From: Chitinophagaceae bacterium | GTDB taxonomy: Bacteria > Bacteroidota > Bacteroidia > Chitinophagales > Chitinophagaceae | Length of the DNA stretch: 12,195 nt | Reading direction: 5' to 3' | NCBI GenBank assembly: GCA_947378615.1 | Contig: CANCKV010000038.1 | Span: 1-12,195 of the forward strand | In this document: piece by piece, positions 1 to 4,603 of the stretch | How the letters are laid out: every line of letters starts with the position of its first letter | Numbering within the stretch: position 1 is the first letter of the stretch | Notes under the pieces: model-generated | What the model saw: only the letters and a program-made list of their open reading frames with translations | What the model was told of the DNA's origin: nothing | The model's database searches: none | Position numbers and translations under genes: made by a program

Positions 1-2
1 TT

Positions 3-307
3 CAATTTCAAGTCCCCTATCTATTTCAAAGTACTCATCTTTTATCTCTCATAGTTCATCACTTTCTCCCAATCCTAAAATCATTAAATCCTATAAATCT
101 TAATTCAGTTATGCTCCTAAAATCATCAAAATCACACAAATCAAAAGAATCATAGTTCAGACAATTTCTGTCATGCCGTAGGCATCTCATCCCAATAAAA
201 CCAATTTCAAGTTCCCTATCTATTTCAAAGTACTCATAGTTCATCACTCATAGTTCATCACTTTCTCCCAATCCTGAAATCATTAAATCCTAAAAATCCT
301 AATTCAG
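3..307. repeat. Two 106-bp direct repeats, 199 bp apart
   Basis: Positions 3-108 and 202-307 are equal-length direct copies that differ at only about eight positions, counted by eye. Both begin CAATTTCAAG, carry a TCATAGTTCATCAC motif and end in CCTAATTCAG or TTAATTCAG. The 3' part of each copy is built from roughly 9-bp sub-units of the type ATCnnnAAA. A minus-strand frame (247-59) is open through the block. It translates into low-complexity F/D/I/R-rich sequence that follows the sub-repeat, so I do not call it a gene. Similar degenerate TGATTTnnn-type repeats are common between genes in Bacteroidota; that is recollection, not a search. No transposase or clear terminal inverted repeats accompany it. 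Confidence 0.8.
109..201. repeat. 9-bp sub-repeat spacer with small hairpin
   Basis: This spacer between the 106-bp copies holds a run of 9-mers at about 118-150 (ATCATCAAA, ATCACACAA, ATCAAAAGA, then ATCATAGTTCAG), the same design as the ends of the flanking copies. It also holds a short hairpin, ATGCC-GTA-GGCAT, at about 174-186. The arrangement suggests a larger composite intergenic repeat of which the window shows about one and a half units. No gene is supported here. Confidence 0.55.
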
Positions 308-455
308 ACACTCTCTTCCTTCACAACACCCAATTAGTGGACCAGTGTAGGGGCAAAAAAAAACTGATAAAAGCCATTCACTTTCACCAGCCTTCCCTAT
401 TCCAAACTTATTACAACCTAAACCTTCACCCTCCTCCTTTTACAATCAACATTTT
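308..455. other. Gene-free stretch, no recognisable feature
   Basis: No reading frame of interest, promoter or strong hairpin is visible. There is a run of nine A at about 356-364. The C/T-rich part from about 412 (CCTAAACCTTCACCC) looks like a decayed extension of the ACC-type heptamer array that becomes regular at 456. Confidence 0.4.
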
Positions 456-483
456 ACCCTAAACCTTAAACCTTATACCCGAA
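456..483. repeat. Heptanucleotide array overlapping a gene end
   Basis: Four units in exact 7-bp phase: ACCCTAA, ACCTTAA, ACCTTAT, ACCCGAA. The stop codon and last residues of the minus-strand gene 459-830 lie inside these units. The same heptamer, in the same orientation, forms a longer array at 934-1017 on the other side of that gene. Confidence 0.7.
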
Positions 484-830
484 TTATTAGATTTTCTGAC
501 TGCTTGAAATCCAAAGTCCTTAAAACCGACTGTCATCCCAACTCCCATTTTCACATAACCCTCCAAATAATTAATTTCTATCGTTAACAAGTCCTGATTC
601 GTATAAATTCGTTGAGTAATCACTTTTAGCTGTCCCACAAGCTGTACAGGATTTACTAACATCTCAATTTCTCTTTTATCCACCCCTAGCTGTGTAAGAT
701 ACGCAGCTGTGTACTTAGGTGAATATTCCGTAAAGGCAGCTAAATCCTCCGAGATTGACGCAAGTATAAATGAACCAAAACTTGGAACTTCTCCAATTTT
801 TACTCTGATGACTAACCTTACTACTGTCAT
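459..830 (-). CDS. Hypothetical protein, possibly C-terminally truncated
   Basis: A 123-residue soluble-looking protein I cannot assign. It has no signal peptide or membrane segment. Charged, helix-prone stretches such as KREIEMLVNPVQLVGQLKVI suggest an alpha-helical protein. The ATG is preceded by an AT-rich leader without Shine-Dalgarno, as in neighbouring genes. The last residues (GIRFKV) and the TAG stop are encoded by heptamer-repeat DNA, so the original reading frame may once have continued beyond it. From memory, Bacteroidota have helical proteins of about 200 residues with a similar middle section (GYVK..., KDFGxxAxRK), which would fit truncation here, but I cannot verify this. The ordinary amino-acid composition and a length exceeding chance in AT-rich DNA favour a real, or formerly real, gene. 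No neighbour suggests a role. Confidence 0.55.
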   Translation of the reverse strand: MTVVRLVIRVKIGEVPSFGSFILASISEDLAAFTEYSPKYTAAYLTQLGVDKREIEMLVNPVQLVGQLKVITQRIYTNQDLLTIEINYLEGYVKMGVGMTVGFKDFGFQAVRKSNNSGIRFKV

Positions 831-933
831 AACTTTATTTTTTATTAATTAAATGTTTACTTTTCAATTATCTATTAGGAATTTGTTTAAAATAAATCAA
901 GTATATATTTACTGTAATCCATTTCAGACTTAT

Positions 934-1017
934 ACCTTAAACCAAAAACCTCATACCTTATACCTTATACCTTATACCTAAAACTTAAAACCTAAAACTT
1001 ATAACTTATAACTTCAT
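934..1017. repeat. Heptanucleotide array (ACCTTAT type), 12 units
   Basis: Twelve consecutive 7-mers without a phase break: ACCTTAA, ACCAAAA, ACCTCAT, ACCTTAT (three times), ACCTAAA, ACTTAAA, ACCTAAA, ACTTATA (twice), ACTTCAT. The first two or three bases (AC, then C or T) are the most constant and the rest drift. It lies about 100 bp upstream of the minus-strand gene 459-830 and matches the array at 456-483 in sequence and orientation. No coding potential is apparent. Confidence 0.85.
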
Positions 1018-1062
1018 TATTTTCCTCTTATGTTAAAATGAAAACGACTCAGGTAGCACTTT

Positions 1063-1314
1063 TTGAACGCGCGTACGCATTACTTGAACGCAGGAGTGCT
1101 TACTCTTGCCTCAGAAGTCCTTACCCTGAATGCGCGGAGCACTTTACTCAACCCGCGTCCTCAATACTTGAACGCGCGTCTTGAAAAAATGAATGCGCGG
1201 ACGTGTTTCTTGTACTCTCGTCTCCTTACCTTGAACGCAGGAGTGTGTTCCTTGAACGCTCGTTTTGAAAAAATGAACGCTCGTATGCACTTTGTGGACT
1301 CTGAAGTCACTTCC
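1063..1314. repeat. Tandem tract of twelve degenerate 21-bp units
   Basis: Twelve units of exactly 21 bp follow one another without an indel. The best-conserved core is TTGAACGCGCGT, with variants such as TTGAACGCAGGAG and ATGAATGCGCGGAC. Two units carry the extension CTTGAAAAAATGAA or TTTTGAAAAAATGAA. The tract is visibly richer in G and C than the AT-rich DNA around it and contains the palindrome ACGCGCGT. It is followed by ordinary AT-rich sequence. See the overlapping reading frame 1063-1488 for its coding interpretation. The units are too diverged and lack spacers, so this is not a CRISPR array. Confidence 0.9.
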
Positions 1315-1488
1315 TTAACTATACAAAGAACTAATTTTATCCTACAATCACATGTCATCACCTCTGTTCCTTTAAGCCTCCCTACCGAACTCCATACCTT
1401 CATTCCAAAATCTTCAATTATTAGAACACAGCAAATGTGGATGCATTCTAATTTTCATTTATTACATAATTTATTACATTTCTTATAG
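1063..1488 (+). CDS. Possible heptad-repeat protein (LNARxxx), doubtful gene
   Basis: If translated from TTG at 1063 (an in-frame TAG at 1054 excludes an earlier start), this gives 141 residues. The first 84 are twelve heptads of consensus LNARxxx. Leu/Met/Phe/Val at position 1 and often Val/Leu/Phe/Met at position 5 give the 4-3 hydrophobic spacing of a coiled coil. Differences between units are often synonymous in this frame (AAC/AAT, GCG/GCA/GCT, CGT/CGG), which favours translation. Against it: no ATG before residue 43, no convincing leader, a C-terminal 55 residues of unremarkable composition, and an open minus-strand frame (1403-1161) over the same DNA. I recognise no family. It may be a real small protein, a decayed gene, or a non-coding minisatellite. 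Confidence 0.3.
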   Translation: MNARTHYLNAGVLTLASEVLTLNARSTLLNPRPQYLNARLEKMNARTCFLYSRLLTLNAGVCSLNARFEKMNARMHFVDSEVTSLTIQRTNFILQSHVITSVPLSLPTELHTFIPKSSIIRTQQMWMHSNFHLLHNLLHFL

Positions 1489-1578
1489 GATTCTCACATG
1501 TTACTTATTAATACTCAAAACAAATCAATAATGAGGCTTTTGACGCTTAAATCTAAATTAGTTCCCCACTTCGCTTCA

Positions 1579-1683
1579 TTCTTCTCCATCGTCTCTCTGT
1601 CATTTCAAATGTCAAATCTGTAAAGCAAGAGATAAATGGGACATTTGAATTGATGCGAAAACAATGGTTGAGACGATGAAGAA
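1579..1683. repeat. Nested inverted repeat, potential structured RNA
   Basis: An inner perfect 10-bp pair (1604-1613 with 1640-1649, TTCAAATGTC/GACATTTGAA) sits inside an outer pair. The outer pair consists of ATCGTCTC at 1588-1595 with GAGACGAT at 1670-1677, continued after a 3-nt bulge by TTCTTC at 1579-1584 with GAAGAA at 1678-1683. This gives 24 paired positions in a 105-nt element. There is no U-run after it, so it is not a standard terminator. It lies between the 21-bp repeat tract and the ald promoter. It could be a small non-coding RNA, a MITE-like remnant or a leader structure. Confidence 0.5.
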
Positions 1684-1757
1684 ATCAACAGAGGAATTTT
1701 CAGCTTAAAAAATGTTTCAACTTATTTACACTAGTTAACCTATTTGTTGCCAATTAT

Positions 1758-1765
1758 TATATTTG
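1758..1765 (+). promoter_or_regulatory. Candidate -7 promoter box for ald
   Basis: TATATTTG matches the Bacteroidota -7 consensus TAnnTTTG exactly. No clear TTTG -33 element occurs at the usual 17-23 bp distance; the nearest TTTG (1743-1746) is too close. A start about seven bases downstream would leave an untranslated leader of about 90 nt before the ald ATG at 1861. Confidence 0.4.
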
Positions 1766-1860
1766 ACTGCTAATGTTAAGTAAAATCTTTTTTCATCTTC
1801 TAAAGTCAACAAATAAAATAATTTCTTGTTTGTTATATGTATAACTCAAAAAACAGAATT

Positions 1861-2982
1861 ATGCAAATCGGGATTCCAAAAGAAATAAAGAATAATGAAA
1901 ACAGAGTTGCTATCACTCCTTCGGGGGTAATACAATTGGTCAAGGCAAATCATCAGGTATTTATTGAAAAAAGTGCTGGAATTGGCTCAGGATTTTCTGA
2001 TAAGGAATATGCTGACGCAGGTGCTATTATTGTAAGCATTGCTGCCGAAGCTTGGGAAAAAGAAATGGTGATAAAGGTAAAAGAACCGATTCAACCTGAA
2101 TATCAATATTTTAGGGAAGGTCTCCTCTTATTTACTTATCTGCACCTTGCCCCCGAAAAGGAATTGACCGAAGCATTATTAGCCAAAAAAGTAGTGGGTA
2201 TCGCTTATGAAACTGTAAGAACAGCGAATGGCATCTTACCTTTATTGTTGCCGATGAGCGAAGTTGCGGGGAGGATGGCTAGTCAGGTAGGGGCACAATT
2301 CTTAGAAAAGATGAATGGAGGCAAGGGAATCTTACTTGGAGGTGTTCCAGGAGGAAAAAATGGTCGAGTAACCATCATTGGAGGGGGTATTGCAGGAACA
2401 AATGCTGCAAGAATAGCAATTGGATTAGGAGCTCAGGTAACGATTCTCGACATCAGCTTAGAAAGACTCAGAGAAATAGATGACCAATTTGATGGGAGGA
2501 TTTCCACTCTAATTTCTAACCCTTTCAATATTGCACAAGCTGTAAAAGAGGCGGATTTAGTGATTGGAGCGGTATTGATTCCAGGTGCAAAGGCACCGAA
2601 ATTAGTTACCGAAGCGATGATTGCCTCTATGGAACCTGGTTCTGTAGTGGTTGATGTTGCGATTGACCAAGGTGGAATATTCGAAACTACCGACCATATT
2701 ACCACTCATGACAACCCTGTTTATATCAAACATGGGGTTCTTCATTATGCGGTAGCGAATATGCCGGGTGCAGTACCTAGGACTTCTACGATTGCCCTCA
2801 CAAATGCAACAATGCCTTACGCCATTCAATTAGCTAATAAGGGATACAAACAAGCCTGTTTGGAAAACGAAGAATTATTAAAAGGAGTAAATACCCTCAA
2901 AGGATTTGTTACTTACGAAGCAGTTGCAATTGCACAAGGATTGATATATAAAGATGCGAAAGAATTATTCAATGATAATTAA
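1861..2982 (+). CDS. ald: Alanine dehydrogenase
   Basis: Catalyses NAD-dependent oxidative deamination of L-alanine to pyruvate and ammonium, and the reverse, in the cytoplasm. The 373-residue product has the family's normal length and opening ([17 protein letters not shown]). An upstream in-frame ATG at 1837 would add eight residues absent from typical members, so I choose 1861. Visible features are the substrate-domain Lys in VKVKEP-type sequence (IKVKEPI, Lys74), the catalytic His95 in [10 protein letters not shown], the helix [16 protein letters not shown], the Rossmann loop [10 protein letters not shown] near residue 178, the [10 protein letters not shown] segment with the nucleotide-site Asp, and the C-terminal [11 protein letters not shown] motif. 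All key residues are present, so it should be active. It appears monocistronic and is convergent with the 3110-3541 gene. A heptamer array begins at the base after the stop codon. Assignment is firm. Confidence 0.97.
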   Translation: MQIGIPKEIKNNENRVAITPSGVIQLVKANHQVFIEKSAGIGSGFSDKEYADAGAIIVSIAAEAWEKEMVIKVKEPIQPEYQYFREGLLLFTYLHLAPEKELTEALLAKKVVGIAYETVRTANGILPLLLPMSEVAGRMASQVGAQFLEKMNGGKGILLGGVPGGKNGRVTIIGGGIAGTNAARIAIGLGAQVTILDISLERLREIDDQFDGRISTLISNPFNIAQAVKEADLVIGAVLIPGAKAPKLVTEAMIASMEPGSVVVDVAIDQGGIFETTDHITTHDNPVYIKHGVLHYAVANMPGAVPRTSTIALTNATMPYAIQLANKGYKQACLENEELLKGVNTLKGFVTYEAVAIAQGLIYKDAKELFNDN

Positions 2983-3038
2983 TTATTGATAACTAATCAC
3001 TTGTTATTGATAATTAATAATTTCTAAATGATAATTTA
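2983..3038. repeat. AT-rich heptamer array directly after ald stop
   Basis: Eight 7-mers in phase: TTATTGA, TAACTAA, TCACTTG, TTATTGA, TAATTAA, TAATTTC, TAAATGA, TAATTTA. It starts at the base after the ald TAA. An imperfect AT-rich hairpin follows (about 3031-3072, ATAATTTA at its base), and then a short array on the other side (3084-3104). The hairpin lacks a clear U-run, so its role as a terminator is uncertain. Low complexity makes this the weakest of the heptamer arrays. Confidence 0.5.
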
Positions 3039-3083
3039 ATGTATTATTTTAATAATTATATTAATAAATTATGGGAATAAATA

Positions 3084-3104
3084 ACTCAAAACTCAAAACT
3101 GACA
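3084..3104. repeat. Short heptamer array at end of HSDR_N gene
   Basis: Three 7-mers, ACTCAAA, ACTCAAA, ACTGACA, end five bases beyond the stop codon of the minus-strand gene 3110-3541. With 2983-3038 it frames the convergent ald/HSDR_N junction. Confidence 0.5.
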
Positions 3105-3109
3105 TTAGC

Positions 3110-3541
3110 CTATCTCTCAGGAAATTCCTTTATCTCACTAAATACCCCCTCTTTCTTTTCAAATAAAAAATTATGAACACCGTTTGTCAGAAAAAGAAAA
3201 GGAACAGGTAATGCTAAATGATACCGCAGGATTTGACTTAAAGTACCTTGATTTAAAACAACATCCGGTTCTTTACATTCAATAATCATCCATGGAGCGG
3301 CATCTTTGTAAATGATAATATCACAACGCTTTTTTAATTCGCCCAACTTAATTTCCTTTTCTATAGAAAACAAGGAAGCGGGATATTTTACAACATATAA
3401 TAAGTACTGAATAATGTTTTGTCTTACCCACTCTTCAGGCGTAAGACTTACCCATTTCTTTCGGACTTCATCAAATATTGTTTCCTTATTCCCTTCTACT
3501 TTTATTTTAAAATCAATATTTGGATAATCTATTTTTATCAT
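3110..3541 (-). CDS. Stand-alone HSDR_N domain protein, PD-(D/E)XK nuclease-like
   Basis: A 143-residue protein resembling the N-terminal nuclease domain of type I restriction R subunits (HSDR_N family). The core is Asp74 (KRCDIIIYKD), then a strand ending IIECKEP with Glu88 and Lys90: the D-(14)-ExK arrangement of PD-(D/E)XK nucleases. A further acidic residue, Glu61, lies in IEKEIKL. The preceding segment TPEEWVRQNIIQYLLYVVKYP is characteristic of these single-domain proteins. There is no helicase or translocase domain, and no methylase or specificity subunit beside it, so it is not a restriction system as it stands. Family members of this size are common in Bacteroidota without known function. 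It is divergent from amn (53 bp between starts) and convergent with ald. Domain assignment is solid; nuclease activity is inferred. Confidence 0.85.
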   Translation of the reverse strand: MIKIDYPNIDFKIKVEGNKETIFDEVRKKWVSLTPEEWVRQNIIQYLLYVVKYPASLFSIEKEIKLGELKKRCDIIIYKDAAPWMIIECKEPDVVLNQGTLSQILRYHLALPVPFLFLTNGVHNFLFEKKEGVFSEIKEFPER

Positions 3542-3558
3542 TTCTCAATTTATTCCTT

Positions 3559-3566
3559 TATTTTCA
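3559..3566 (+). promoter_or_regulatory. Candidate -7-like box for amn
   Basis: TATTTTCA is a partial match to TAnnTTTG, 28 bp before the amn ATG in the 53-bp divergent spacer. Its surroundings (ATTCCTTTATTTTCACGAATTAA) closely resemble the sequence upstream of frr at about 7798-7825, which supports a shared promoter element. No -33 TTTG is visible. Confidence 0.3.
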
Positions 3567-3594
3567 CGAATTAAACACATAAACGGGAAAAATA

Positions 3595-4365
3595 ATGAAA
3601 ACGAAAGAAGAAATTGTAAACAATTGGTTAACTAGATACACGGGAGTAGCTTTAGAGGATTTCGGTTCTTATATTTTGCTGACTAATTTCACTAATTATG
3701 TCGAGTTGTTTGCTACATGGAATAATGTGGCTGTAAATGGAAAAGATAGACCTTTTCAATCAGCTACTGCTGATGGAATTACCATCATCAACTTTGGAAT
3801 GGGTAGTCCGGGTGCAGCAACTATCATGGACTTATTAATTGCAATTCAGCCAAAAGCTGTTCTCTTCTTAGGAAAATGTGGAGGTCTTAAACGTAGAAAT
3901 AAAATAGGCGATTTAATTCTTCCTATTGCAGCTTTAAGAGGCGAGGGTACTAGTAATGACTATTTTCCTCCTGAAGTTCCTGCCTTGCCTGCATTTGCCT
4001 TGCAAAAGGCGATTTCTACCACTATACGTGAATATAATACGGATTACTGGACTGGTACTGTCTATACAACAAACAGAAGAGTTTGGGAACATGATGAGGT
4101 ATTTAAAGAGTATTTAACTAAAGTCAGGGCTTATGCAATTGATATGGAAACGGCTACTATATTCATGGTTGGCTTTCATAATAAGATTCCCACAGGGGCT
4201 TTACTATTAGTGAGTGACTCTCCAATGATTCCAGAAGGTATTAAAACAGAAGAAAGTGATAAAAAGGTCACTAGCGAATATGTAGAAAAACACATTAAAA
4301 TAGGGATGGATTCATTGAAACAATTAATCAACGATGGACTTACTGTAAGGCACTTGCAGTTTTAA
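3595..4365 (+). CDS. amn: AMP nucleosidase (short form)
   Basis: Hydrolyses AMP to adenine and ribose 5-phosphate in the cytoplasm, a purine-turnover reaction. The 256-residue product is a nucleoside phosphorylase-fold protein (PNP_UDP family) without the N-terminal regulatory domain of the longer proteobacterial enzyme; this short form is usual in Bacteroidota. Visible motifs are the phosphate-site loop FGMGSPGAAT (residues 67-76), the FLGKCGGL strand (91-98), the signature AIDMETATIF with Met184-Glu185 for ribose binding, and VSDSP with Asp208 in the position of the purine-site acid. The start is the only sensible ATG and matches the family's KTKEEIVxNWLTRYTG opening. It is monocistronic, divergent from the HSDR_N gene and convergent with polA, ending at a strong shared terminator. 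Exact substrate (AMP versus a related nucleoside) rests on family resemblance. Confidence 0.9.
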   Translation: MKTKEEIVNNWLTRYTGVALEDFGSYILLTNFTNYVELFATWNNVAVNGKDRPFQSATADGITIINFGMGSPGAATIMDLLIAIQPKAVLFLGKCGGLKRRNKIGDLILPIAALRGEGTSNDYFPPEVPALPAFALQKAISTTIREYNTDYWTGTVYTTNRRVWEHDEVFKEYLTKVRAYAIDMETATIFMVGFHNKIPTGALLLVSDSPMIPEGIKTEESDKKVTSEYVEKHIKIGMDSLKQLINDGLTVRHLQF

Positions 4366-4382
4366 AGAGGCTTAAGGAAGAA

Positions 4383-4445
4383 GGTGTAGGGTGAAAGGTG
4401 TTAGTTACTGGTTGCAAGTTTCAAGTTGCAGGTTACTGGCTGCAG
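4383..4445. repeat. Heptamer array, left arm at amn/polA junction
   Basis: Nine 7-mers in exact phase: GGTGTAG, GGTGAAA, GGTGTTA, GTTACTG, GTTGCAA, GTTTCAA, GTTGCAG, GTTACTG, GCTGCAG. It begins 17 bp after the amn stop and ends 10 bp before the terminator stem. Read on the minus strand the units resemble those of the right arm (4525-4594), so the two arms are inverted relative to each other. Confidence 0.85.
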
Positions 4446-4455
4446 GGATTGAAAT

Positions 4456-4511
4456 AAAAGGTTCAAATTATAGCTAGAAATTAAGCTTATAATTTGAACC
4501 TTTTTTATTTT
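4456..4511. terminator. Bidirectional intrinsic terminator, amn/polA
   Basis: A perfect 17-bp stem pairs 4456-4472 (AAAAGGTTCAAATTATA) with 4488-4504, around a 15-nt loop. It is followed by TTTTTTATTTT on the plus strand; the minus strand reads CCTTTTATTTC after the stem. It lies between the convergent amn and polA genes and can serve both. The stem has little GC but is long. Confidence 0.85.
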
Positions 4512-4524
4512 ACGCTTCCATGTA

Positions 4525-4594
4525 ACCTGAAACCTGAAACCTGTAACCAGTAACCTGTAACCAGTAACCTGAAACCTGAAACCTGCAACTTACA
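4525..4594. repeat. Heptamer array, right arm at amn/polA junction
   Basis: Ten 7-mers without interruption: ACCTGAA twice, ACCTGTA, ACCAGTA, ACCTGTA, ACCAGTA, ACCTGAA twice, ACCTGCA, ACTTACA. It ends 9 bp from the polA stop codon. Only a few bases vary between units (fourth to sixth), and the pattern mirrors the left arm across the terminator. Confidence 0.9.
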
Positions 4595-4603
4595 TCTTGC
4601 CTC

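Noticed and set aside
59..247. Minus-strand 62-codon frame
   Set aside because: It follows the 9-bp sub-repeat of the direct repeats and gives low-complexity F/D/R-rich sequence; explained by repeat periodicity (9 is a multiple of 3).
1038..1184. ATG-initiated 48-codon plus frame (MKTTQVALFERAYALLERR...)
   Set aside because: It has a proper ATG, but it stops inside the 21-bp tract and differences between units are not silent in this frame.
1063..1314. CRISPR array
   Set aside because: Units are contiguous, degenerate and spacer-free, and no cas gene is present.
1161..1403. Minus-strand 80-codon frame over the 21-bp tract
   Set aside because: An open frame is expected when the repeat length is a multiple of 3; no start context or recognisable product.
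1837..1860. Upstream ATG for ald
   Set aside because: Adds eight residues not seen at the N terminus of typical alanine dehydrogenases; ATG 1861 gives the canonical start.
3110..3541. Part of a type I restriction system
   Set aside because: Only the nuclease-like domain is present; no translocase, methylase or specificity genes in the window and neighbours are housekeeping genes.
4383..4594. Attachment site or transposon ends
   Set aside because: No integrase or transposase is nearby, and the arms are drifted tandem heptamers around a terminator rather than defined inverted termini.
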